Shown: piece after piece, positions 48,462-57,362 of the stretch | How the letters are laid out: the number at the start of each line of letters is the position of its first letter | Position numbering within the stretch: position 1 is the stretch's first letter | Source: Synergistaceae bacterium UBA5560 | GTDB taxonomy: Bacteria; Synergistota; Synergistia; Synergistales; Aminiphilaceae | Assembly: GCA_002425685.1 (NCBI GenBank) | Contig: DIMS01000077.1 | Location: 1-59,772 of the forward strand | DNA length: 59,772 nucleotides | Direction of reading: 5' to 3' | The notes under the pieces: generated by a model | Told to the model about the DNA's origin: nothing | Databases searched by the model: none | The model's input: only the letters and a program-made list of their open reading frames with translations | Translations under genes and position numbers: made by a program

Positions 48462-50588
48462 TCAGTCTTTCCGGAGAGCATTCAGGAAGGGACGGATGTC
48501 GCCCTCCGGGAGGGGGCGACTGAACCAGAATCCCTGGATCACATCGCAGGAGGTGGTGGTGAAGCGCACCTGCTCCTCCGTTTCCACTCCCTCGGCGATG
48601 ATCTGCAGGCCCAGCTCGCGGGCGAGCTGGATGATGGCCCAGACGATGAGTTCGTTCTCCTTCCGTTCGTGCAGGTTTTGGATGAAGGAGCGGTCGATCT
48701 TCAGCGTATCCAGGGGAAGCGTCCGGAGATAGGTGAGCGAGGAGTAGCCCGTTCCGAAATCATCCAGAGCGACCCGCACGCCGTGGGACTTGAGCACCCT
48801 GAGATTCTCCAGGCTCGTCTCATAGGACGTGAGCAAGGCCGTCTCGGTGATCTCCACCTCGAGCGCCTCTGGAGGCAGCTCCGTCTCCTCCAGGATGCGA
48901 AGCACCTCCCAGGCGAATCCCTCCTGCTGAATCTGCCGCGTGGAGAGGTTTACCGCCATGTGGTGCACCTCGCCTCCGTCGAGCAGTTCCCTGGCGAAAC
49001 GGCAGGCCCGACGCAGGGCGAACTCACCGAGGGGGAAGATGAGTCCGGAACTCTCCGCCACCGGAACAAACTCGCCGGGAGAGATCCATCCGAGTTCCGG
49101 GTCGTTCCAGCGGAGCAGCGCCTCGAACCCGACCACGCGCCTGGAGACGGCGGAGAAAAGAGGCTGGTAGTGCAGCGAGAGCAGCTCCTGCGAGACCGCA
49201 TCGCGGAGACGACGCTCCAGATCGACCCTCCGGAGCAGGTCCTGGTTGAGGTTCTCCTCGTAGAAGACCAGGTCCCCGCGGCATTCCGCCTTGGCCTTGT
49301 GCAGGGCCATGTCGGCCTTCTTGAGCAGTTCCCCCGGGTCCGTCCCGTCATCCGGAAAGAACACCACCCCGGCGGTGAGAGAATAAAAGTGCAATGTTCC
49401 CTCGTCGGCGAAGGGATCGGCAAAGGTTCCGAGCAGGCGCCGTGCGTAGGACTCGATCTCCTCCCGGGAATCCTCTCCTTCGCGGAGCACCAGGAACTCG
49501 TCGCCCCCCACGCGAGTCACCAGGTCCTTTTCCGTGGAAACCGCGAGAAAACGCCTTGCCGCATCCTGGAGAACCAGATCTCCACTGGCATGTCCCAGGG
49601 AATCGTTCACGATACGGAAGTCGTCCACGTCGAGGAAAAGCAGGGCACCGCTGGTTTCTCCGTTCCGAGCGCGTCGGAGCACCTCGTCGAGACGTTCCAG
49701 CAGAAGGCGCCTGTTCGGCAGATCCGTCAAGGCATCGTAGTAGGCCATGCGGTGGATCTGTTCGTCCCGAAGCCGTTCTTCGGTGATGTCGAGCATGAAA
49801 CCCATGACGCTCGTGACGTTTCCTTCCTGTCTGATCGGCGCGAGGATGTTGCGATAGTGCCGGATCGTACCGTTTCTGGGGTCCTTCGCCTGCACTTCGA
49901 AGTCCACCACGGCCCCGGCCCTCGCCTGGCGGAGTTTTTCCCCCCAGAGCTCCCCGGAACCCCGATCGCAATTCGCCTCCTCGTCTCTCCTGCCGAAAAG
50001 GTTCCCCCGCTTGGCAAGAGAAAGATCGTTCTGGAGGATGATCCGTCCCTCCATGTCATGGACCCAGAATTCGACGGGAAGATTGCGCACCAGCGCCTCC
50101 ATGAGCGCACGATGCTGCTGGAGCCGCTCCTCCGCGTTGCGCCGATCCGAGATGTCTCTGATGATGCTCTGCATCGTGCCGTCGGGAAGGCGCTTCGTCC
50201 GCATTTCCACCCAGAAGGACGTTCCATCCCGGCGAAGGAACTTCCGCTCGTTCGTCACGGTGGCGCCTCGTTGCAGCTCTTCCCTTTGCAACGGCTTCCG
50301 GCGCAGTTCCTCCGGGGGGAAAAGCCTTTCCACAGGACGTCCGAGCATCTCCTCCAGAGAGAAACCGGTCCATGCCAGAACCTGGGCGTTCGCCTCGAGG
50401 ACGCCCAAGTGCTCATCCGCCCGAACAATTCCGTCCACGGCCTCTTCGAAAAAGACCTGAAGCTGTTCCTCCCGCTCCTGGAGACGGCGCGTCGCGCTCC
50501 GCATGTCCTCATACAGGGAAAGGAAACCCGCGAGCAGGCGTTCCGCCTCGGAACCGGGGCGATACTGCGCCACGGGAAGATCCGGCAC
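48462..50588 (-). CDS. PAS-GGDEF-EAL cyclic di-GMP protein (3' part of a frameshifted gene)
   Basis: This frame encodes the tail of a HAMP-like helix, two PAS domains (about 40-155 and 160-275), a GGDEF domain with intact RVGGDEFLVL (about 390) and an EAL domain with GFEALLRW, DDFGTGYSSL and LKIDRSFI. Both synthase and phosphodiesterase sites look complete; the EAL domain is probably the active one, as is common in tandem proteins. In the same frame, sequence upstream of the GTG at 50588 still reads as HAMP (LCRLTAAIDELRNHPEK), while the sensor half is in another frame (50255-51304). So the start at 50588 is only nominal. Confidence 0.8.
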   Translation of the reverse strand: MPDLPVAQYRPGSEAERLLAGFLSLYEDMRSATRRLQEREEQLQVFFEEAVDGIVRADEHLGVLEANAQVLAWTGFSLEEMLGRPVERLFPPEELRRKPLQREELQRGATVTNERKFLRRDGTSFWVEMRTKRLPDGTMQSIIRDISDRRNAEERLQQHRALMEALVRNLPVEFWVHDMEGRIILQNDLSLAKRGNLFGRRDEEANCDRGSGELWGEKLRQARAGAVVDFEVQAKDPRNGTIRHYRNILAPIRQEGNVTSVMGFMLDITEERLRDEQIHRMAYYDALTDLPNRRLLLERLDEVLRRARNGETSGALLFLDVDDFRIVNDSLGHASGDLVLQDAARRFLAVSTEKDLVTRVGGDEFLVLREGEDSREEIESYARRLLGTFADPFADEGTLHFYSLTAGVVFFPDDGTDPGELLKKADMALHKAKAECRGDLVFYEENLNQDLLRRVDLERRLRDAVSQELLSLHYQPLFSAVSRRVVGFEALLRWNDPELGWISPGEFVPVAESSGLIFPLGEFALRRACRFARELLDGGEVHHMAVNLSTRQIQQEGFAWEVLRILEETELPPEALEVEITETALLTSYETSLENLRVLKSHGVRVALDDFGTGYSSLTYLRTLPLDTLKIDRSFIQNLHERKENELIVWAIIQLARELGLQIIAEGVETEEQVRFTTTSCDVIQGFWFSRPLPEGDIRPFLNALRKD

Positions 50589-51304
50589 CTTTTCGGGATG
50601 GTTCCTGAGCTCGTCGATGGCGGCGGTGAGGCGGCATAGCTCGAGAAGAGCGGCTTCAGCAGGCGCGCCGCCAAGGTAAGTCCTCCACCGAGAAGGACGA
50701 GGGAAAGAAGGAGAACTTTTCCCATGAAAAGACGAAAATCCTTCTCCAGGTCGGTCACGTACATACCCGTACCAATGTAGCAGGAAAGTTCCGGAATCCC
50801 CGCCACATAGGAAATTTTCCGCTGCGGTTCCTCGGAATTCGGCGGCGGATATTCGTAGGAGACGTAGCCGCCGCCAGCCCTCGCTCTCTCGACGAGGGCC
50901 CGGATGATGAACACGCCCCGGGAATCCCGGAGTTCCGCCTGGTTCGTGCCCTCCTTGGCGCGTTCGTAGGGCTGCACGAGCATGGTACCGTCGTAGTCAC
51001 TCATGAAGACGTAATTGGGACCGAACACATCGTCATAGGTCATGCGTCGGATAAGGTCCGTCACCTGACGAAGCGCCTCCTCCTTCGGCAACATGCCCTG
51101 GTTATACCGGGCAAGGATCGGCGCGATGGAACGGGAAGCCACCTGGACAATGCGCCGGATCTCGTTCCGACGCTGCTGCTCCAGGTTTTTCAACTGAGCG
51201 ACGTACAGAAACACGAACAAGGCCGCCAGGGCGACCATCAGCGCGGTCACGGAGAAAATCAGGCGCGTCCTCGTGTCATCGAAGCGTCTCATTGAGAAGA
51301 GCAT
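50255..51304 (-). pseudogene. Cache-domain sensor half of the same gene, broken by a frameshift near 50650
   Basis: From ATG 51304: a membrane segment (RLIFSVTALMVALAALFVFL), an extracytoplasmic single Cache domain (ILARYNQGMLPKEEALRQVT, FGPNYVFMSDYDGTMLVQPY, GYVSYEYPPPNSEE), a second membrane segment (VLLLSLVLLGGGLTLAARLL) and the first HAMP residues KPLF. After about 50655 this frame becomes low-complexity for 130 codons, while the other frame continues the HAMP. A single-base indel between about 50640 and 50660 would restore one Cache-HAMP-PAS-GGDEF-EAL protein. A real mutation and a sequencing error are both possible. Confidence 0.7.
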
Positions 51305-51555
51305 CTCCCGACTTCCTTCCCCTGCAGGACGAAATGATCCGTCGCCCACGATTCTTCGATGGAGCTCCCCGGCTCCATTATGGAACGTTCCCTCGCTTTT
51401 GACAATCATTACAACGGTCTAAGAAAGTGAAGCGACCACGCTTCATTTCCCGCACAATCGAAGTTTCCACCCCGAGCGCCGCGACTGCGACAGGAAACGT
51501 CGCCTGCAACGGGAAACGTTTCTGCATTGTTCTGTCGTACTGCTTTATGACCATC

Positions 51556-51576
51556 TTTGTTTTCTAACAAAACAAA
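51556..51576. promoter_or_regulatory. A/T-rich inverted repeat upstream of the chemoreceptor promoter
   Basis: Tttgtttt-ctaac-aaaacaaa: a perfect 8-bp dyad 11 nt before the -35 box. It may be a regulator site or an upstream element. Confidence 0.4.
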
Positions 51577-51587
51577 AAGACATACGC

Positions 51588-51616
51588 TTGAACGATTGTA
51601 GTTCTTCTTCTACACT
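51588..51616 (+). promoter_or_regulatory. Sigma-70-type promoter of the chemoreceptor gene
   Basis: -35 TTGAAC (51588-51593), 17-nt spacer, -10 TACACT (51611-51616). The start site near 51623 leaves an 80-nt leader. Confidence 0.55.
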
Positions 51617-51701
51617 GAGAGTGGAAACCCGTACATTTCCGGGAGAAACCGAGCCGGGAAAGACCGGCCCGGAAAGAGTCGAAGAGAGAGGGGGAAGAGT
51701 C

Positions 51702-53888
51702 ATGTCATCACTTTCGGGACATCCACAGAAAACCGCTCGTTCGTCCGCCTCGGAAAAAGGACATTCGCCCCGGAAGAATCCACCGCAAACATCCGCCGAA
51801 ACGACAGGAAGAGAAATCCGGGGCATCTCATTACGACAGAAACTCCTGGGGACCACCGTTCTGGTGGTTCTGTTCGCCGTGCTCGCCACCACGGGTACCG
51901 CAGTCTACATCTTCTCCGCCACCATGGAGGAAGAGGCCGGAGGGGACGCGGAGCTCGCCGTGAACGGACTGGAGCAACTCCTCTTCCGGCAGCGGGACAG
52001 AACGGAACTGCTCGCCCGGAATCTGGCACGCTTCGGGAACGTGGTCGACGCCGTCCGGGAGGGAGACACGCGAATCGTGCTGGAAAGGTTGACGCCACTG
52101 GCGAAGGAACAGGGGCTCGATTTCGTGACCGTCACGAATGCCGAGGGCATCGTGGTGGCCAGGACACACAGCCCGGAACAGAAGGGGGACAGTGTCCTCG
52201 GCCAGAGCAACGTCCGGGAGGCCCTGAAAGGGCGCACCTACGCCGCTGTGGAATCCGGCACGGTGGTCCGCCTCTCCGCCCGGTGCGGCGTTCCTCTTCT
52301 GGACGGGGAAGGACGGCTCGTGGGCGTGGTGAGTGCCGGCATCTCCCTCGAAAATTCTTCTCTCGTGGACGAGGGAAAGAAACTCTACGGCACGGAGATG
52401 ACAATCTTCATCGGCGACGAACGCCTCACCACCACCATCGAGAGGGATGGAACGCGCCTTGTCGGGACAAAACTCGACCCCTCCATCGCCAGGATCGTCC
52501 TCGAAGAAGGCAGGCCTTACGCAGGAAGAGCCGAAATCCTAGGGATCCCCTACATCACCGCGTATAAACCTCTCCTCGGACCCGACGAAAAACCTCTGGG
52601 CATCCTCTTCGCGGGAGAAGCACTGGAGACACTCATCGACACCAGGAATTCCGTGCTCCGCATGGTACTCCTCATAGGGGCGGCCGTCCTCGCCGGAGCC
52701 ATCGGCGTGTTCACGATTCTCTCGGGACGTATCGTGAACCCCCTCCGCCGGGTTGCGGATCTGGCGAAACAAGCGGGGGAGGGGGATCTCTCCTTCGGCA
52801 GGAAGGACTTCGGCGTCTCCAGCCGGGATGAGCTGGGTTCCATGGCGGACGCCCTGGCGACCATGATCTCCCGCCAGAGGGACATGGTCATGGACGTGCA
52901 GAGGGAAGCCCGTCGTTTCGCCACCGCCGCGGAATCGCTTTCGGCCTTCTCGCAACAATCCGTGGCATCCATGGAAGAGGTGAAGAAATCCCTCGAAAAG
53001 GCGAACACCCTTTCGGAGGCGAACGCCGCCGCGCTGGAGGAAACGAATGCCGGAGTGGAGGAGGTTGCCTCCAGCGCCTCCACCACCGCCTCCAGCGCCA
53101 CCGAGGGAGCCGAGGCCTCGGCGGCGGCGACCCGCATGAGCGACGAGGCGGCTCACCAGGTGGAGGAAACAGTGCGAAAGGTCCGAAGCGCCGGGGAAAA
53201 ATCCCGTGAGACCGCGACGGTCGTCGAAACCGTCGGGCGTTCCGTGGAGTCCATCACGAGCTTCATCGCCACGATCCGCAACATCGCGGACCAGACGAAC
53301 CTGCTCGCGCTCAATGCCGCCATCGAAGCCGCACGGGCGGGCGAGGCGGGACGGGGTTTCTCCGTGGTGGCGGAGGAAGTCCGTAAACTGGCGGAAGAGT
53401 CGGCCACCGCGGCGCGGGAAGTGGAAACGCTGGTTTCATCCCTGACGCAACAGACCGACGGAGCACTTCGCTCGTCGAAGGATGTGGAAACGCTGACAAT
53501 TCAGGCGGTCTCGGACTCCGAAGAAGCGCGGAAACGCCTTGCGACGGCACTCACGGAGGTTGCCCGTCTCGACGACGTCATGCAGAACATCGCCGCCGCC
53601 GCGCAACAACAGGCCGCGGCGAGTTCGGAGATGGCCCAGAGTGTGGACCAGATCACCAAGGCCACGGCGGAAACAGTGCGCCTCATGGAGGGCATTCGCA
53701 CCGCCACGGACGAGACGACCCATGCGGCAAGCCGTGTGGCGGAAGAATCCGAGACGCTTTCCGAGGGAGCGACAACGCTTCGGAGTCTTCTGGAGCGCTT
53801 CACCACCGGAGAAACGGATTCCGGGGATCCCGCCGGAGCACTTCCTCCATCCCCAAAGCACCCTCTCTCGGAACGGGTGAAACGGTAG
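51702..53888 (+). CDS. Methyl-accepting chemotaxis protein with Cache sensor
   Basis: The 728-aa product has a 60-residue cytosolic N-terminus, TM1 (LLGTTVLVVLFAVLATTGTA), a periplasmic Cache-type sensor (about 95-325, with DFVTVTNAEGIVVARTHSPE and GYIT-like PYITAYKPLLGPDEKPLGIL), TM2 (VLLIGAAVLAGAIGVFTILS), a HAMP domain and a long signalling coiled coil. The hairpin tip is the invariant IADQTNLLALNAAIEAARAG and RGFSVVAEEVRKLAEES. The ligand is unknown. The ATG at 51702 follows GAGAGGGGGAAGAG. A terminator follows the stop. Confidence 0.94.
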   Translation: MSSLSGHPQKTARSSASEKGHSPRKNPPQTSAETTGREIRGISLRQKLLGTTVLVVLFAVLATTGTAVYIFSATMEEEAGGDAELAVNGLEQLLFRQRDRTELLARNLARFGNVVDAVREGDTRIVLERLTPLAKEQGLDFVTVTNAEGIVVARTHSPEQKGDSVLGQSNVREALKGRTYAAVESGTVVRLSARCGVPLLDGEGRLVGVVSAGISLENSSLVDEGKKLYGTEMTIFIGDERLTTTIERDGTRLVGTKLDPSIARIVLEEGRPYAGRAEILGIPYITAYKPLLGPDEKPLGILFAGEALETLIDTRNSVLRMVLLIGAAVLAGAIGVFTILSGRIVNPLRRVADLAKQAGEGDLSFGRKDFGVSSRDELGSMADALATMISRQRDMVMDVQREARRFATAAESLSAFSQQSVASMEEVKKSLEKANTLSEANAAALEETNAGVEEVASSASTTASSATEGAEASAAATRMSDEAAHQVEETVRKVRSAGEKSRETATVVETVGRSVESITSFIATIRNIADQTNLLALNAAIEAARAGEAGRGFSVVAEEVRKLAEESATAAREVETLVSSLTQQTDGALRSSKDVETLTIQAVSDSEEARKRLATALTEVARLDDVMQNIAAAAQQQAAASSEMAQSVDQITKATAETVRLMEGIRTATDETTHAASRVAEESETLSEGATTLRSLLERFTTGETDSGDPAGALPPSPKHPLSERVKR

Positions 53889-53953
53889 CGCGGAACCCTC
53901 CTTTTCCGGAAAACATGCTCCGAAGACTTGCGAAAAACGCACGGCAATGCCCC

Positions 53954-53979
53954 GAGCCCCGGACATTTCTCCGGGGCTC
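53954..53979 (+). terminator. Terminator of the chemoreceptor gene
   Basis: Gagccccgg-acatttct-ccggggctc (9-bp stem) followed by gttctgttt, 65 nt after the stop. Confidence 0.7.
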
Positions 53980-54133
53980 GTTCTGTTTGCCGGAGAACGC
54001 GCACCTCCGCACATTCCACCCGCAACAGCCACGTTTCGCTTGACAAAGGGAGGATCAAGGATGACACTATTTTTCAAATTAGTGGCACCTCCTTCGCATG
54101 ATTTCCGAAGTGTGCCCGAGGAGGCTGAATATC

Positions 54134-54991
54134 ATGGTCGAAACGCATTGTATCCGATTCCACGTCGCCCCGTCGTCCCGCAGGACGGCACGTTTCACTC
54201 GCCCCTTTCAAAAAGAGAGCTTGTGTTCCCTCTTCGTTCTGACGTTTCTCCTCTCTCTCCTTTGGGCCGGCGGCGCCTCCGCCCATTTTCAGGTGATCCT
54301 TCCGGACAGAAACATCGTCGCCCAGGGAGAGCCACGGACGATCACCCTGGACCTTCGTTTCACCCACCCCTTCGAAGGACAGCTCATGAACATGGCATCG
54401 CCGCTGCGCTTCGGCGTCGTCGCCCGGGGAGAGACCACGGATCTTTTGGGCACGCTCACGAAGGTGGAGCACGCCGGTGGGCTTCTTTCCTGGAAGGGCA
54501 CCTTCGACGTCACGCGCCCCGGGGACCACATTTTCTTCGTGGAACCCGAGCCCTACTGGGAGCCTGCGGAGGGGAAATACATCGTGCACCTCACGAAGAC
54601 CGTGGTGAACGCCTTCGGCATGGAGGAAGGATGGGATGAACCGACGGGCCTCCGGGCGGAGATCCTGCCCCTCACCCGCCCCTACGGCCTCTGGGCCGGC
54701 AATTCCTTCACCGGGCAGGTTCTCGTGGAGGGAAAACCGCTCGCGGGAGCGGAGGTCGAAGTGGAGTTCCTCAACGACAACGGCGCCGTGAAGGCCCCGG
54801 CGGACCCCTTTGTCACCCAGGTGGTGAAGACCGACGATCGGGGGATCTTCTCCTACACCATGCCCTGGGGAGGCTGGTGGGGGTTCGCCGCCCTCGCGGA
54901 AGCCCCGGAGACGAAAAAGGCCCCCGACGGCACCGACGCACCTATCGAGCTCGGCGCCGTGCTCTGGGTCCGGACCGAGAACCGCCCGTAA
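54134..54991 (+). CDS. nikK: Periplasmic DUF4198 protein, metal-transport accessory (NikK-like)
   Basis: The 285-aa product has a signal peptide after a long basic n-region (FVLTFLLSLLWAGGASAHFQ). The mature protein starts with an Ala-His, a likely metal ligand, followed by the DUF4198 beta-sandwich (ITLDLRFTHPFEGQLMNMAS, TRPGDHIFFVEPEPYWEPAE). A second Ig/carboxypeptidase-regulatory-like module follows (SFTGQVLVEGKPLAGAEVEV, TDDRGIFSYTMPWGGWWGFA). Such proteins accompany ECF-type nickel importers. The ATG at 54134 follows GAGGAGG at 9 nt; a TTGACA at 54040-54045 may be part of the operon promoter. Confidence 0.8.
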   Translation: MVETHCIRFHVAPSSRRTARFTRPFQKESLCSLFVLTFLLSLLWAGGASAHFQVILPDRNIVAQGEPRTITLDLRFTHPFEGQLMNMASPLRFGVVARGETTDLLGTLTKVEHAGGLLSWKGTFDVTRPGDHIFFVEPEPYWEPAEGKYIVHLTKTVVNAFGMEEGWDEPTGLRAEILPLTRPYGLWAGNSFTGQVLVEGKPLAGAEVEVEFLNDNGAVKAPADPFVTQVVKTDDRGIFSYTMPWGGWWGFAALAEAPETKKAPDGTDAPIELGAVLWVRTENRP

Positions 54992-55068
54992 GCCGTAGGC
55001 CGGAACCGGGCACAAAAAAGAAGCCTGCCTCTGCAGGGATCTTCGAAGGCAGGGAAAGGATCTCATTC

Positions 55069-55659
55069 ATGCACATCGCGGAAGGAGTGCTCTCTTTGCC
55101 CGTGCTCGTCACGGGAGGCGCCGTGGCTGCCCTGGGCACTGCGGTGGGGCTGCGACATCTCGACGCGGACACCATCCCCCGGGCGGGGGTCGTGTCCGCC
55201 GCCCTCTTCGCGGCGTCGCTCATTCACGTGCGCCTCGGCGCATCGAGCCTGCATCTGGTCCTGAACGGCGTGGCGGGGCTCCTGCTGGGAAGCGCGGTCT
55301 TCCCGGCCTTTCTCGTCTCACTCTTCCTGCAGGCTGTGCTCTTCCAGTTCGGCGGCCTGATCGTGTTGGGGGTGAACACGGCGGTCATGGCCTGTTCGGG
55401 CTTCGCCGCGGGAATGGCAGCACGGTTTCTCCTCCGCCGGGGAACCCCCGCCTTCGTCGCGGGCTGCATCGCCGGAGGCGGAGGACTCCTCGGCGCGGCG
55501 CTTCTCGCCGCCGCAGCACTCGCCGCGAGCGGCGAAGCCTTCGGCGCCGGCGCACGACTGCTTCTGGTGGCACATCTCCCCCTCGCGGCGGTGGAGGCCG
55601 CCGTGGGGGGGTGTGCCTGCACACTGCTGCTGCGTCGATTTCCCGATTTGTTTCGGTAG
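55069..55659 (+). CDS. nikM: ECF nickel/cobalt transporter substrate-binding membrane component (CbiM/NikM)
   Basis: The 196-aa product begins MHIAEGVLSLPVLVTGGAVA, whose N-terminal Met-His forms the metal site in this family. Six hydrophobic segments and SLHLVLNGVAGLLLGSAVFP, QFGGLIVLGVNTAVMACSGF and LLLVAHLPLAAVEAAVGGCA complete the family pattern. Ni and Co cannot be separated with certainty. DUF4198- and NikL-like neighbours point to nickel; the B12 enzymes in the window make cobalt attractive. Confidence 0.92.
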   Translation: MHIAEGVLSLPVLVTGGAVAALGTAVGLRHLDADTIPRAGVVSAALFAASLIHVRLGASSLHLVLNGVAGLLLGSAVFPAFLVSLFLQAVLFQFGGLIVLGVNTAVMACSGFAAGMAARFLLRRGTPAFVAGCIAGGGGLLGAALLAAAALAASGEAFGAGARLLLVAHLPLAAVEAAVGGCACTLLLRRFPDLFR

Positions 55660-55698
55660 ATCCATGAAGAACACGCACCGGGAGGAGGCCTTTTCGTC

Positions 55699-56487
55699 AT
55701 GAACAGGAACTCATCCAGCAACACGTTCCCCGCGCTCCTGGAAATATCCCAAAAAAACCGTTCCGCGGCACGACGGCATTTCCACACCGACATGTCGCTG
55801 CGGACCGTGCTCCTTGTCCTCGGCCTGGCCCTGCTCGGCCTCACCCTCGCGCCCCATGCGGGCGAGGCCCATCGTCTCCTCGTCTTCGCCTACGTGGAGG
55901 GCGGAACCCTCTTGGGCGAGGCCTACTTCAACGACGGCGCCCCGGTAAAGCAATGCCCCGTGTCCGTCACCGACGACGAGGGGCGGGAAGCCGTCTCGGG
56001 AACCACCGACGAGGGAGGCCGCTTCGCCCTCGTTCTTCCCGAGGGGTTTCCGGCGAAGACACTCCTCGTCTCCGTGAACGGCGGCGGCGGCCACAAGGGA
56101 ACATTCCGCCTCGACATGCCCGATGCGGGCTCTCCCCCGGTGAACGTCGCCCCGACTGCGGGAACAGCCCCCAGTACCGTCCTGGCGGAGCAAACCCCGC
56201 AGCCCTCGCCGTCCGAGGCTCCCTCCGGCGTGCTTCCGTCCCCGGAAGCACTGGAAACGTTTTTCACCGCGACTCTGGAGAAGGCTCTCGACGAAAACGC
56301 CGCCCTGCGGCGCGTGGCTCTTCTGGAGGGAAAACTCGCGGCTCTCCAGGAGGAGCTTCTCGTCCTTCGCCGGGAACTCGCCGGACCACGCATACCGGAG
56401 GTCCTCGGCGGAATAGGGTACATCATCGGCATCACCGGAGCCGCGCTCTGGGCGCTTTCCCGCAAAGGCGGGAGCGGAAAGAGATGA
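55699..56487 (+). CDS. NikL/NikN-like accessory membrane protein of the Ni/Co transporter
   Basis: The 262-aa product has an N-terminal signal or anchor (LRTVLLVLGLALLGLTLAPH) with mature start near GEAHRLLVFAYVEG, again Ala-His. A carboxypeptidase-regulatory-like beta domain follows (SVTDDEGREAVSGTTDEGGR), then a Pro/Ser-rich linker, a short coiled coil (LEGKLAALQEELLVLRRELA) and a C-terminal membrane helix (GGIGYIIGITGAALWALS). This is the layout of NikL/CbiL-type proteins. The ATG at 55699 has a GGGAGGAGG site; 55792 is a shorter alternative without one. It overlaps the next gene by 4 nt. Confidence 0.78.
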   Translation: MNRNSSSNTFPALLEISQKNRSAARRHFHTDMSLRTVLLVLGLALLGLTLAPHAGEAHRLLVFAYVEGGTLLGEAYFNDGAPVKQCPVSVTDDEGREAVSGTTDEGGRFALVLPEGFPAKTLLVSVNGGGGHKGTFRLDMPDAGSPPVNVAPTAGTAPSTVLAEQTPQPSPSEAPSGVLPSPEALETFFTATLEKALDENAALRRVALLEGKLAALQEELLVLRRELAGPRIPEVLGGIGYIIGITGAALWALSRKGGSGKR

Positions 56488-57362
56488 ACGAACGCATTTC
56501 TCCCGCAGAACGGCCACACCCGGAACGGAGGGAAGCGGAAGGAGCCGCCGGGCGCGCACGGCGCGATCCGGACGACTTCCGCTCCTTGCCGACCTTCGGA
56601 TGGGCCGATACCGAAGAGGCCTGCTGCGCCTCCCTTGCCCCGGAGCGGGGAGGCGAAACGGGCGGCACCGGAAACGTGCCGCTTCTGGAAAAGCTGCCCC
56701 CCGCCTCCCGGGTGCTTCTTGCGGTGTGTTTCGCCTGCGCCACCACTCTGGCTACGTCCCTTTCCGCCCAGGCGCTCCTTCTGGTCTACGGAGGCGCGCT
56801 GCTCCTTTTCTCCGGAGTCTCTCCGGGCCGTGCAGCGCGGCGTCTCCTGCCCCTGTGGGGAATGCTTCTCCTCCTCTGGGTGACGCTTCCCTTCAGTGCG
56901 CCCTCCCTCCGGGAAGGAACCACTCTCGCCCTTGCGGTGACGCTCAAGGCGACGGGGGCGCTCCTGGCCTTTCTCGCCCTGCTGGGAACGCTGCCGCCGG
57001 AAGAGCTGTTCCGCACCCTGGGCCGTTTCGGCGTGCCCCCCAAGCTGCTCCTGCTCTTCCACTTCACCCACCGTTACGCCTTCGTCTTCCGGGACGAGGC
57101 GGAGCGTGTCCTCAAGGCCATGCGCCTTCGCGGCTTTGCCGCTGGCCTGTCGCGGGAGAGCCTTCGCGGATGGGGATACCTGGTGGGGAGCATTCTGGGG
57201 CGAAGCCTGGACCGGGCGGAGCGTGTCGCGGCGGCCATGCGCCTTCGTGGTTTTACGGGAACGCTGCCGGCCATCGAGGAACCGCTTCCCCGGGGCAAGC
57301 GCCTCTGGACCGCCGGAGCGGTGGCCGCACCGCTTTTGTGCATCCTTCTCCTGGCGCAATGA
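56484..57362 (+). CDS. cbiQ: ECF transporter transmembrane coupling protein (CbiQ/NikQ)
   Basis: The 292-aa product has an unusually long hydrophilic N-terminus (about 65 residues), then five or six hydrophobic segments. The two coupling motifs, RVLKAMRLRGF and RVAAAMRLRGF (the A-x-x-x-RG-x motif pair), dock to the ATPase. HFTHRYAFVFRDEAERV precedes the first. It overlaps both neighbours by 4 nt. Confidence 0.92.
   Translation: MNERISPAERPHPERREAEGAAGRARRDPDDFRSLPTFGWADTEEACCASLAPERGGETGGTGNVPLLEKLPPASRVLLAVCFACATTLATSLSAQALLLVYGGALLLFSGVSPGRAARRLLPLWGMLLLLWVTLPFSAPSLREGTTLALAVTLKATGALLAFLALLGTLPPEELFRTLGRFGVPPKLLLLFHFTHRYAFVFRDEAERVLKAMRLRGFAAGLSRESLRGWGYLVGSILGRSLDRAERVAAAMRLRGFTGTLPAIEEPLPRGKRLWTAGAVAAPLLCILLLAQ

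Larger units (their letters stand above)
51305..51701. other. Divergent intergenic region ahead of the chemoreceptor gene
   Basis: 397 nt. It contains a gaagcg-acca-cgcttc hairpin (51429-51444), an 8-bp A/T dyad (51556-51576) and the chemoreceptor promoter. Nothing else was recognised. Confidence 0.5.
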
